From: Bacteroidota bacterium
GTDB lineage: Bacteria > Bacteroidota > Bacteroidia > Flavobacteriales > Weeksellaceae
Assembly: GCA_023394415.1 (NCBI GenBank)
Contig: JAEXAR010000007.1
Span: 1 to 17,552 of the forward strand
DNA length: 17,552 nucleotides
Reading direction: 5' to 3'
Shown here: positions 1 to 6,812 of the stretch, piece by piece
Layout of the letters: each line of letters opens with the position of its first letter
Position numbering within the stretch: position 1 is the first letter of the stretch
The notes under the pieces: generated by a model
Databases searched by the model: none
What the model saw: the letters and a program-made list of their open reading frames with translations, nothing else
Told to the model about the DNA's origin: nothing
Program-made: the position numbers and the translations under genes

Positions 1-83
1 TTTGTGGCGTCAATATCACTGCAAAAGCACTTCACAATTTTTTTGATCTCGTAATCGCTTAATTTGCTATATTTAATCGGCAT
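1..83 (-). mobile_element. IS1595-type transposase, N-terminal fragment (runs off the left edge)
   Basis: Reading the minus strand from an ATG at 83-81 gives MPIKYSKLSDYEIKKIVKCF followed by CSDIDAT, and the frame is still open at base 1. The start 'KYSKLSDYxIKKI..CF..D..AT' resembles the helix-turn-helix N-terminus of IS1595/IS1016-group DDE transposases of Flavobacteriia, which leads into a zinc-ribbon and DDE domain. Only 27 codons are visible, so the catalytic residues and the far end of the element cannot be judged. A perfect palindrome lies four bases upstream of the start, and a truncated defence gene follows, which fits an element sitting in or beside a damaged gene. The family call is from memory of the N-terminal pattern and is moderately sure. 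Confidence 0.6.
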
Positions 84-86
84 TTG

Positions 87-110
87 AGAACAAATTTATA
101 AATTTGTTCT
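87..110. repeat. Perfect 24-bp palindrome upstream of the transposase start
   Basis: Bases 87-110 equal their own reverse complement, with arms AGAACAAATTTA and TAAATTTGTTCT and no spacer. The palindrome lies 4 bp upstream of the transposase ATG (minus strand) and about 20-30 bp before the recognisable Abi remnant. It could be an operator for the transposase, part of the element's end, or a cruciform-forming site. The sequence alone does not decide. Confidence 0.7.
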
Positions 111-129
111 GGTCTTAAGCCTATTAATA

Positions 130-444
130 AAGGGAGGGCTTATTATCATCGATGAAGAAAAAGCAAAAAAGCATCTCCTTGATATTGGTTATTATAGATT
201 AGGTTTCTATTGGTATTATTTTCAGAACGAAAAAACTCACATATTTGAAAAGAACATTTATCTTGATAACATCATTGCATTATATTATTTCGATTTTGAT
301 TTAAAAAATATTCTTTCAAAAGCAATTTACCGGATTGAAATCCATTTCAGAACGCAAGTAGTTTATTATGTTTCTAATCACTATCACGATGACAATATTT
401 GGTTTAGTGATGCTTTTCAGCGGTTTTTTGTTAAAATTTATTAA
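130..444 (+). pseudogene. Abi_2-family (AbiD/AbiF-like) abortive infection protein, truncated remnant
   Basis: A frame open from base 88 to a TAA at 442-444 encodes, from about base 133, GGLIIDEEKAKKHLLDIGYY then RLGFYWYYF. Further on come FDFDLKNILSKAIYRIEIHF and RTQVVYY. The 'GLIIDEEKAKxxLxxIGYYRLxxYWYxF' block and the 'RIEIxFRTxxxYY' block are hallmarks of the Abi_2 family, linked to phage abortive infection in AbiD/AbiF of lactococci. Family members are usually near 300 residues. Here about 104 remain, with no in-frame ATG and without the first ~20 residues and the whole C-terminal half. The gene is therefore most likely dead, probably broken at its 5' side by the neighbouring insertion sequence. 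A short hairpin (TTTGTT 448-453 / AACAAA 462-467) lies between it and the next gene. Confidence 0.72.
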
Positions 445-505
445 ATGTTTGTTCCAAAAGTAACAAATTCTGTTTTGAGTTGTCTAATGCAGTAGATAAA
501 TCATT

Positions 506-2716
506 ATGAAGCATAAACATTTACTGATAGCAGGACTTTTTCTGTCCTCCAATTTTTATTTTGCACAACAAAAACCCACAGAAAAAGAAACCAAAATAGA
601 CGAGGTTACGATTGTAAAAACCAAAAAAGCCGTAGAACAAAAAGCCGACAGAACAATTTTCGACTTTTCCGAGCAGCCACATCTTAACAATGGAAATTTA
701 ATGGAAGGGATGAAAAAACTTCCAGGACTCATTGTTTCCGATGTTGCAGGAATGATGTATCAAGGAAAAATGTTGGATGTTTATATGGACGGAAGACCTC
801 TCGGAATCGGCGGAAATCAATTGCAAGCCTTTTTGGAAGGAATGCCTGCAAATTCTGTAGAGCGTGTGGAAATTGTAACACAACCTGGAGCGGAATTTCC
901 GGCAACTTCCGGTGGTGCGATTATCAATATTATTACCAATAAAAATGCACAAAAATATCTTTCTGCAACGTATTCAGGAAGATATGCGTTTAGCAATTAC
1001 GATAAATTTCGTAACAGAACCAATCATTCATTATTATTAAATTCAAAAAATAAATTATTCGGTTGGCAACTCAACTTTGGGCAAAATTACAGAGAAGGTT
1101 TCAGAGAATCCATTATTGATGAGATTTCCCACGTTTTTACCGACCAAATTCAAAGAGGATATTTTGTGAAATCAGCCCTCACGTTTGATATTGGAAAAGA
1201 CCGATTGTTATTTAATTATGATTTAAATCAAAATAATAATGATACGGATAACAACAGTTCCGGATTTATCGCCACAAGAACCGGAACTTCGCCGAATTAT
1301 CAATATCAGACCATAGATTACACCACACACGACTTAGGAAAAACCATCAATTGGCGACACGATTTCAGCACGACGTATCAAGTAAAATTTGATGACCGAA
1401 ATAAGAAATTAGATTTTAATGTGAGCCTTACAAAATTCAATTCCGATTATACTTTGGACGGAAACCGAACGGTAAATAATACAACTGTAAACACGCCTTT
1501 GGAAACCACTTCCGGACAAAGTGTCGCCGCTTTTAAAGTGGATTTTTCTCAGCCTTTAAAAATTATGGATGAAGGTAAAATTTCATTAGGTGGCATTTTT
1601 GAGAGATTAGATTACGACACGCAATTTTTCGGAAAAACCAATTTAGAATATCAAAGACAAACCACTTCTACTTATGCAGAATTGCAGATGAAGAAGAAAA
1701 AATTTGATTTCATTTTGGGAACCAGAGCCGAAGCCTACGAAATTTCAGGAAAAACGTTGGATTTGCAAACTTCGACACTGACAAAAGATTTAATTCCGTT
1801 CAAAAAATTCAGTTTATTTCCGAATGCAAGTGTTCAGTACAATTTTGTGCCGAAAGTTTATTTTGCTTTGAATTACAACCGAAAAATACAACTGCCGAAT
1901 GTGTCGTGGTTGAATCCGAATAACACCAATTATCAAAACGGAAACATCAGTTTTGGTGGAAACCCGAATCTTCAACCGACGATTTACAATAATTTTGAAG
2001 CTAAAATCTCGATGTTTGATTATGCATTTATTGGTTACAACCTCAGCATTGCCGAAAATCAATCGATACAATTTGTAGAGAAAAAATATTTCTTTCCGGA
2101 ACAGCCTGTTATTAACGGAAAACCAGCGTATTTAGCATCCAACGGATTTTTGAACGTCAATTCTATGAAAATTCACAATTTCAATGTTGGATTGCCGATT
2201 CCATATATGCTCTTTACGAAAGGTTTAAAAGAGACAATGAAATTCAATGTAAATCCTGATAAAATGAATTTCCTTTACGTTTACACAGGTTATCAGTTGC
2301 ACGAATTGCCTGATAATGCCAATAAAGGCTTCTGGATTTTCAATATTATGTCACAGTTTATCTTACCAAAAGATGTGAAATTGGTAATGAATTACGCAAC
2401 AATGACCAAAGGAAACTGGTACTACTATCGAATGGAAAAACCTTGGATGAACAGTTTGGACATTACACTCACCAAAAAGTTTATGAATGATCGTTTAACA
2501 TTATCGGCTTTTGCGAACGATGTTTTAAGAACCAATAAAAATGCGGTGACGACACTTTATAACAATTCCAATCTTTATTTAGGCAATAATTTTGATGCTC
2601 AAAATTTCGGAATTTCAGTAAATTATAAAATTCCAACAAAAAATAAATTGGCGAAGGAAGACCCTAATTTATTACAGAAAGATAAAAAAGAAGATTCGGG
2701 AATGCCGAATCAATAG
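506..2716 (+). CDS. TonB-dependent-receptor-like outer membrane beta-barrel protein
   Basis: A 736-residue protein with a signal peptide (residues 1-20, MKHKHLLIAGLFLSSNFYFA, cut before QQ). A plug-like domain spans about 30-150, with 'LMEGMKKLPGLIVSD' near 65-79, 'VYMDGRPLG' near 92-100 and the plug end 'VERVEIVTQPGAEFPATSGG' at 118-137. The rest is a long barrel rich in alternating aromatic residues, as in the outer membrane beta-barrel family (OMP_b-brl_3) of Bacteroidetes. The N-terminal carboxypeptidase-regulatory-like domain common in this group is absent; the plug begins soon after the signal peptide. The C-terminus ends in a charged tail (from about 715) rather than a terminal aromatic beta-strand. 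It presumably imports or binds an unknown ligand in the outer membrane. No SusD-like partner, TonB/ExbB or sigma/anti-sigma pair adjoins it, so the substrate cannot be inferred. The ATG at 506 is chosen because it gives a clean signal peptide. Confidence 0.85.
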   Translation: MKHKHLLIAGLFLSSNFYFAQQKPTEKETKIDEVTIVKTKKAVEQKADRTIFDFSEQPHLNNGNLMEGMKKLPGLIVSDVAGMMYQGKMLDVYMDGRPLGIGGNQLQAFLEGMPANSVERVEIVTQPGAEFPATSGGAIINIITNKNAQKYLSATYSGRYAFSNYDKFRNRTNHSLLLNSKNKLFGWQLNFGQNYREGFRESIIDEISHVFTDQIQRGYFVKSALTFDIGKDRLLFNYDLNQNNNDTDNNSSGFIATRTGTSPNYQYQTIDYTTHDLGKTINWRHDFSTTYQVKFDDRNKKLDFNVSLTKFNSDYTLDGNRTVNNTTVNTPLETTSGQSVAAFKVDFSQPLKIMDEGKISLGGIFERLDYDTQFFGKTNLEYQRQTTSTYAELQMKKKKFDFILGTRAEAYEISGKTLDLQTSTLTKDLIPFKKFSLFPNASVQYNFVPKVYFALNYNRKIQLPNVSWLNPNNTNYQNGNISFGGNPNLQPTIYNNFEAKISMFDYAFIGYNLSIAENQSIQFVEKKYFFPEQPVINGKPAYLASNGFLNVNSMKIHNFNVGLPIPYMLFTKGLKETMKFNVNPDKMNFLYVYTGYQLHELPDNANKGFWIFNIMSQFILPKDVKLVMNYATMTKGNWYYYRMEKPWMNSLDITLTKKFMNDRLTLSAFANDVLRTNKNAVTTLYNNSNLYLGNNFDAQNFGISVNYKIPTKNKLAKEDPNLLQKDKKEDSGMPNQ

Positions 2717-2737
2717 GATAAAATTTAATAAAGTTTG

Positions 2738-2774
2738 CCACGAATACACGAATGATTTTTGTGTGTATTTGTGG
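2738..2774 (+). terminator. Hairpin after the outer-membrane protein gene (possible terminator or dispersed repeat)
   Basis: CCACGAATACAC (2738-2749) pairs with GTGTATTTGTGG (2763-2774) with one G-T pair and a 13-base loop, and is followed by an AT-rich run with five Ts. It starts 22 bases after the stop of the upstream gene. The 'gCCACGAATACACGAAT' text resembles a repeat I associate with flavobacterial intergenic regions, so it may be a dispersed element that also serves as a terminator. Confidence 0.5.
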
Positions 2775-2820
2775 TAATTTTTATTTTATAAAACTTTAGA
2801 TTCTAAAATTTCATATTAAT

Positions 2821-2884
2821 TTTTAGAATAGAATCGAAATATTTATATTAAATTTTAGAATAGAATCGAAAAATTTATATTAAA
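2821..2884 (+). repeat. Two tandem 32-bp direct repeats upstream of the ATPase gene
   Basis: Bases 2821-2852 and 2853-2884 are adjacent 32-bp copies that differ at one base (T at 2840, A at 2872). Each begins TTTTAGAATAGAATCGAAA and ends ATTTATATTAAA. A looser third copy appears at about 2793-2819, holding the small palindrome TTTAGA-T-TCTAAA. The second copy ends inside the -7 element of the following gene, so the repeats occupy the place where a regulator would bind. Confidence 0.8.
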
Positions 2885-2888
2885 TTTG
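2881..2888 (+). promoter_or_regulatory. Bacteroidetes -7 element (TAAATTTG) for the ATPase gene
   Basis: TAAATTTG matches the TAnnTTTG consensus of the Bacteroidetes primary sigma factor. The ATG at 2894 lies five bases beyond it, so the transcript would be leaderless or nearly so. No clear -33 TTTG is seen about 20 bp upstream; the direct repeats occupy that place. Confidence 0.5.
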
Positions 2889-2893
2889 CGATT

Positions 2894-4030
2894 ATGATAT
2901 CAAGAACTATAGAATCGCAATTTAAAAAAAGATTGACTGACTCGAAAGCGATCATTATTTTAGGACCGAGACAAGTTGGAAAAAGTACATTTATAAAACA
3001 AAATGAAGTCAACTTTCAGCAACCTATCACTTATTGGAATGGAGACCAAAGCGACGTACGGTTAATGCTAAACAATCCAACTTCTGATTTTTTAGAAACT
3101 ATTTTAGGGAAAACAAAAACCTTGATTATTGATGAAGCCCAAAGAATAGAAAATATTGGTTTGCTCATTAAATTAATTATAGACCAAATTCCCGGGATTA
3201 AAGTCATTGCTACGGGTTCATCTTCGTTTGAACTTTCAAATAAAATCAACGAACCACTAACAGGAAGAAAATGGGAGTACCGACTTTTTCCGCTTTCGTT
3301 CGAAGAAATGGTGAATCATAACGGATTTTTAGAGGAAAAAAGGTTACTTGAAATTCGTATGGTTTTCGGTTATTATCCGGAAGTTGTAAACAATCCCGGC
3401 GATGAAATTGAACGGCTGCAAGAACTTACATCAAGTTATCTTTATAAGGATATTTTGAATTGGGAAAAGATTCTAAAGCCAGAAAAACTTGAAAAACTAT
3501 TAAAAACACTTGCTCTGCAACTCGGAAATGAGGTTTCCTATAACGAATTATCACAAATAGTAGGTCTGGATAATTTTACAATTGAAAAATATATTCAGAT
3601 TTTAGAAAGTTCTTTCGTCATTTTTAGACTTCCCGGATTCAACCGAAACTTGAGAAACGAATTAAAGAAAGGAAAAAAAATATATTTCTACGATAACGGC
3701 ATTCGAAATGCAATTATTAATAGTTTCAATATACTTGAACTTCGTGATGATGTTGGAAAACTTTGGGAAAATTTCTTGATTTCAGAGCGTATGAAAACAC
3801 AGAGTTACCATCGAAAATTTTATAATTCTTATTTCTGGAGAACTCACGCTCAACAGGAAATAGATTATTTAGAAGAAGAAAATGGAAAAATTTCTGCTTA
3901 CGAATTCAAGTGGAATGAAAAAAAGAAAGTCCGTTTTCCAAGCAATTTTACAGAAACTTATAGCCCCGAGATTGAAAAAATCATCAATCCAATCAATTTT
4001 CACGAATTTGTAATGACTACGAAATCATAA
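2894..4030 (+). CDS. AAA+ ATPase with DUF4143 domain
   Basis: A 378-residue protein with an N-terminal P-loop ATPase domain: Walker A GPRQVGKS at 24-31, Walker B LIIDEA at 77-82 (D80, E81) and a sensor-like VIATGSS at 104-110. A winged-helix-like stretch lies around 200-245, and a C-terminal DUF4143 region includes 'LWENFLISERM' at 290-300. Near the end, E322-x-D324 followed by E337-x-K339 in 'AYEFKWN' resembles the core of a PD-(D/E)XK nuclease fold, which has been noted for this family. The cellular role of these ATPases is poorly known; they are widespread, often mobile, and frequently present in many copies per genome. The gene stands alone, with its own promoter and upstream tandem repeats, and converges on the RluA gene with only two bases between the stop codons. 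The family call is firm; the function is not. Confidence 0.87.
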   Translation: MISRTIESQFKKRLTDSKAIIILGPRQVGKSTFIKQNEVNFQQPITYWNGDQSDVRLMLNNPTSDFLETILGKTKTLIIDEAQRIENIGLLIKLIIDQIPGIKVIATGSSSFELSNKINEPLTGRKWEYRLFPLSFEEMVNHNGFLEEKRLLEIRMVFGYYPEVVNNPGDEIERLQELTSSYLYKDILNWEKILKPEKLEKLLKTLALQLGNEVSYNELSQIVGLDNFTIEKYIQILESSFVIFRLPGFNRNLRNELKKGKKIYFYDNGIRNAIINSFNILELRDDVGKLWENFLISERMKTQSYHRKFYNSYFWRTHAQQEIDYLEEENGKISAYEFKWNEKKKVRFPSNFTETYSPEIEKIINPINFHEFVMTTKS

Positions 4031-4032
4031 AT

Positions 4033-4734
4033 TTATTCCTCACACGCTTTCCAAACCGCATCATTTTTCGGAACCGGAGCAATAATTTTCACATTTTCTT
4101 TGGTAACAGGATGTACAAACTCTAATTTTCTGGCGTGAAGATGAATGCCGCCATCAGGATTAGAACGTGCTGAACCGTATTTTAAGTCGCCTTTGATTGG
4201 AACGCCAATTTTTGATAATTGGGCACGGATTTGATGATGACGTCCGGTTTCCAAATCGATTTCCAAGAGTTGAAAATTATCAAGAATTTTAATAATCTCA
4301 TAATTCAAGATAGATTCTTTTGCGCCGGGTGTTGCTTTTGGAAAAATGGTGGCTTTATTGGTTTTCTCGTTTTTTTGGAGATAATGAACCAATCTTTGAC
4401 TCTGAGGAATCATTTCCTTTGGAACAACTGCCCAATATGTTTTTTTGATTTCACGGTTTTTAACCATTTGTGTTAAACGTGATAAGGCTTTGGAAGTTTT
4501 GGCGTAAATCACCAATCCGGAAGTTGGTCTATCGATACGATGAACCAAACCAAGAAAAACATTTCCCGGTTTTTGATCTCTTTTTTTGATGAAATTTTTA
4601 ATGGTATCCAACAATGATTCATCGCCGGTTTTATCGCCTTGAACCAGTTGTCCGACTTTTTTATTGATGACGATGATGTGATTGTCTTCAAAGACTATTT
4701 GAGAATCTTCCAACTTCCCACTTCCTGCTTCCAT
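4033..4734 (-). CDS. RluA-family 23S rRNA/tRNA pseudouridine synthase
   Basis: The protein is 233 residues from the ATG. It carries the RluA catalytic motif HRIDRPTSG with the nucleophilic aspartate at D68, the preceding 'NKKVGQLVQG' loop (24-33), and 'TGRHHQIRAQLS' near 163-174, a family motif II. It should isomerise a uridine in rRNA or tRNA; the target cannot be read from sequence, and no S4 RNA-binding domain precedes the catalytic domain. The gene begins four bases after the TSUP permease stop, so both are probably co-transcribed. The first ~10 codons (MEAGSGKLED) come from four seven-base units of the form GGAAGNN, and family similarity begins right after, at 'IVFEDNHIIVINKK'. The annotated N-terminus may therefore be an accretion. 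A TTG at 4713-4711 is the alternative start. Confidence 0.88.
   Translation of the reverse strand: MEAGSGKLEDSQIVFEDNHIIVINKKVGQLVQGDKTGDESLLDTIKNFIKKRDQKPGNVFLGLVHRIDRPTSGLVIYAKTSKALSRLTQMVKNREIKKTYWAVVPKEMIPQSQRLVHYLQKNEKTNKATIFPKATPGAKESILNYEIIKILDNFQLLEIDLETGRHHQIRAQLSKIGVPIKGDLKYGSARSNPDGGIHLHARKLEFVHPVTKENVKIIAPVPKNDAVWKACEE
4705..4732 (-). repeat. Four heptad repeats (GGAAGNN) at the RluA start codon
   Basis: Read on the minus strand, 4732-4705 is GGAAGCA, GGAAGTG, GGAAGTT, GGAAGAT. The first G is also the G of the ATG. Seven is not a multiple of three, so the repeat encodes no periodic peptide. Confidence 0.75.
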
Positions 4735-4738
4735 ACTT

Positions 4739-5512
4739 TTAAATTATTCCAAGTCCCAAAAATACGGCAAAAATGATTAACGCTACAGAAACAATCATTT
4801 GGACAGAATCAATGGTAATTTTCTTCAAAAATTTGTTTCCGAAGAAAGCACCGATAAATGCAGAAAGGGTTGCTAACAAAACTAATTTCCAATCAATGGT
4901 GTCTTTTACCGATAAAATATTTTTAGAATAAACACTGAGTCTGGTAATATCAATTAGACAAGCGATTGCAATTCCTGTGGCGATGAAGGTTTCTTTTGGA
5001 AGTCCGGCTCTGATGAGAAATGCAGAACGTAATGCTCCTTGATGTCCGGAAAGTCCTCCAAAAAATCCACTAATCAAACCTCCAATTGGTAAATATTTTT
5101 TTGAAAACTGTAAATTTTTAAGTTTTGGAATGATATCGAAAAGAGCAAAAAACATCAACAATAAAGCAATGATTAGCTTAATTGGTGTGACTTCAAATGT
5201 TTTTCCTGAATAATTCCATGAAAATAAAGGTTGCAAATGGGAAAGATAATTCAAAAGCAATGCGCCGATAAAGGCTGCAACTATAGAAGGCAAACCAAAC
5301 TTTAGCAAAATATCTTTGTCAAGATTTTTAACGGTAAGAAATAATTTAAAGATATTGTTCAGAAAATGAACTATTGCTGTAAGTGCAACTGCTAAATCTA
5401 TGGGGAAAAATATTGCAAATACAGGCAAAAGAATTGTCCCAAGTCCAAAACCTGAAAAGAAAGTAAGCGCCGAAGCGAATAGTGCTACAATTCCTATTAT
5501 GAATTCTTCCAT
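4739..5512 (-). CDS. TSUP-family (TauE/SafE) membrane permease
   Basis: A 257-residue integral membrane protein with about eight hydrophobic segments, in the two-repeat arrangement of the TSUP/TauE-SafE family. The N-terminal repeat contains 'FFSGFGLGTILLPVFAIFFP' and the second half 'GLISGFFGGLSGHQGALRSA', the family's glycine-rich signature. Members export sulfite, sulfoacetate or other organosulfur anions, or are uncharacterised. The substrate here is unknown, and no sulfur-metabolism gene adjoins it. It follows a hairpin that separates it from the small membrane protein gene, and it is followed within four bases by the RluA gene. The ATG at 5512 gives a first helix directly after 'MEEF', as expected. 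Confidence 0.85.
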   Translation of the reverse strand: MEEFIIGIVALFASALTFFSGFGLGTILLPVFAIFFPIDLAVALTAIVHFLNNIFKLFLTVKNLDKDILLKFGLPSIVAAFIGALLLNYLSHLQPLFSWNYSGKTFEVTPIKLIIALLLMFFALFDIIPKLKNLQFSKKYLPIGGLISGFFGGLSGHQGALRSAFLIRAGLPKETFIATGIAIACLIDITRLSVYSKNILSVKDTIDWKLVLLATLSAFIGAFFGNKFLKKITIDSVQMIVSVALIIFAVFLGLGII

Positions 5513-5526
5513 TATGATTAAAAAGC

Positions 5527-5559
5527 AGCCCTTTCAGAGTTAAAAACTCTGAAAGGGCT
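5527..5559 (-). terminator. Bidirectional-looking terminator hairpin between the small membrane protein and the TSUP gene
   Basis: AGCCCTTTCAGAGT (5527-5540) pairs perfectly with ACTCTGAAAGGGCT (5546-5559) around a five-base loop. Minus-strand transcripts reach 'GCTTTTT' just after the stem, as in a Rho-independent terminator for the panB unit. Read on the plus strand it is followed only by a short TT-C-T tract. Confidence 0.8.
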
Positions 5560-5581
5560 TTCTATGATTACAAAAAAATCA

Positions 5582-5908
5582 TTATCTGTTAACTGGTCTT
5601 GGCCTGCTGAAAAATGACATGATAACTCCTGCGAAAAGACCAATTGTTTTAATGTTCGCAAACTGACTATCGGCTGGAAGCAACGCTCCAACAATACTCA
5701 AAGCACCTGCTGCATACATCGGATACGCCAGATTTTTATTCGTCATAAAAGGTGCCATTAAAATAAAGCTCACACCAATTAAAATGTAGAACAATTTTCG
5801 GTAAAGAAAATCATTGATTTCCGGAGTAAACAGGTTGAACATACCTGCAACCAAACAAATAATGGCTGCTATGGAAATAATTCCCTGTATTGTTTGCATA
5901 TTTTTCAT
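5582..5908 (-). CDS. Small four-helix membrane protein of unknown function
   Basis: A 108-residue hydrophobic protein with four predicted membrane segments: about 7-27 (IQGIISIAAIICLVAGMFNLF), 38-56 (FYILIGVSFILMAPF), 62-79 (YPMYAAGALSIVGALL) and 86-102 (TIGLFAGVIMSFF). It ends in the basic tail SRPRPVNR. I do not recognise a named family, though it resembles small conserved flavobacterial membrane proteins. The start overlaps the panB stop (TAATG, one shared base at 5908), so translation is probably coupled to panB. A second ATG three codons inside (5899) could also serve. The strong hairpin at 5527-5559 closes the unit. A role in pantothenate synthesis or transport is only a guess from position. 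Confidence 0.7.
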   Translation of the reverse strand: MKNMQTIQGIISIAAIICLVAGMFNLFTPEINDFLYRKLFYILIGVSFILMAPFMTNKNLAYPMYAAGALSIVGALLPADSQFANIKTIGLFAGVIMSFFSRPRPVNR

Positions 5909-6723
5909 TAGTAACTTTCGTTTTCGTTAGGGAAATTAGCTTCTTTAACGTCTTTTACATACTGCGAAACTGCTCCCGTAATTTCACTATATAAATCCAA
6001 ATATCTTCTTAGAAACTTTGGCGAGAATCCTTTATTCATCCCCACCATATCATGATACACCAAAACCTGACCATCGCAATGTGGACCTGCCCCAATTCCA
6101 ATTGTTGGGATAGAGATGCTTTCTGAAACTTTTTTTGCTAAATCAGAAGGAATTTTTTCAAGAACAAGCGCAAAACAACCTAATTCTTCTAAAAGTTTAG
6201 CATCTTTCAACAATTTTTCTGCTTCAGCTTCCTCTTTAGCGCGCACCTTATAAGTTCCGAACTGGTAAATAGATTGTGGAGTTAATCCTAAATGTCCCAT
6301 CACCGGAATTCCGGCATTTACAATTTTGCGGATTGAATCTTCAATCTCTTGTCCTCCTTCAATTTTTATAGCGTGAGCGCCACCCTCTTTCATCATTCTT
6401 ACAGCCGATTCTAAAGCTTTTTCAGGGTTGCTTTGGTAAGTACCAAAAGGTAAGTCTGCCACAACTAAAGCTCTGTCTACACCTCTAATAACGCATTGCG
6501 TATGGTATATCATCTGATCTAAAGTAATAGGCAGCGTCGTTTCGTGTCCAGCCATAACATTGGCAGCAGAATCTCCTACAAGAATAGTATCAATACCACC
6601 CGCATCTACCATTTTAGCAGTTGTAAAGTCATAAGAGGTTAGCATCGTGATTTTTTCCTTGTCGAATTTCATTTTTCGTAAGGTTTCTGTGGTCACTTTT
6701 TTTATTTCAGAATGTACAGACAT
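5908..6723 (-). CDS. panB: 3-methyl-2-oxobutanoate hydroxymethyltransferase
   Basis: A 271-residue cytosolic enzyme of pantothenate (vitamin B5) synthesis. It transfers a hydroxymethyl group from 5,10-methylene-tetrahydrofolate to 2-oxoisovalerate, giving ketopantoate. The length and TIM-barrel motifs match PanB. Visible residues are 'TSYDFTTAKMVDAGGID' at 29-45, 'VGDSAANVMAGH' with metal ligand D51, 'VVADLPFGTYQ' with D90, 'AIKIEGG' with K120, and the catalytic base E189 in 'LVLEKIP'. These correspond to D45, D84, K112 and E181 of the E. coli enzyme. Other pantothenate genes (panC, panD, panE) are not in the window. The gene lies 89 bases after the fnr-like gene, separated by the heptad-repeat element, and overlaps the small membrane protein gene by one base. 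Confidence 0.96.
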   Translation of the reverse strand: MSVHSEIKKVTTETLRKMKFDKEKITMLTSYDFTTAKMVDAGGIDTILVGDSAANVMAGHETTLPITLDQMIYHTQCVIRGVDRALVVADLPFGTYQSNPEKALESAVRMMKEGGAHAIKIEGGQEIEDSIRKIVNAGIPVMGHLGLTPQSIYQFGTYKVRAKEEAEAEKLLKDAKLLEELGCFALVLEKIPSDLAKKVSESISIPTIGIGAGPHCDGQVLVYHDMVGMNKGFSPKFLRRYLDLYSEITGAVSQYVKDVKEANFPNENESY

Positions 6724-6731
6724 TTGATTTT

Positions 6732-6801
6732 GGGTTTCAGGTTTCGGGTTTAAGTTCCAGGTTTAAAATTCCAACCTTAAACTTGGAACCTTAAACTTGG
6801 A
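6732..6801. repeat. Ten consecutive seven-base units between the fnr-like gene and panB
   Basis: From 6732 the plus strand reads GGGTTTC, AGGTTTC, GGGTTTA, AGTTCCA, GGTTTAA, AATTCCA, ACCTTAA, ACTTGGA, ACCTTAA, ACTTGGA. The last four are a tandem pair of a 14-base unit (6774-6787 and 6788-6801). The left and right halves are near-complementary (TTTAAGTTCCAGGTTTAA against the complement of the right half, TTTAAGGTTCCAAGTTTAA), so a long imperfect hairpin can form. Nearly the whole intergenic gap is this element. Confidence 0.7.
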
Positions 6802-6812
6802 ACAAAAGTAAA

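Noticed and set aside
2738..2884. A CRISPR array, suggested by the hairpin and the repeated 32-bp units
   Set aside because: The 32-bp copies are directly adjacent with no spacers between them, and no cas gene is present in the window.
1..4030. A functional defence island formed by the Abi remnant and the DUF4143 ATPase
   Set aside because: The Abi gene is truncated at both ends, and the ATPase is a common orphan gene separated from it by an outer-membrane protein gene; no other defence gene is present.
6803..6810. Separate panB promoter TACTTTTG (minus strand)
   Set aside because: It matches TAnnTTTG, but there is no -33 element at normal spacing and such eight-base matches are common in AT-rich DNA.
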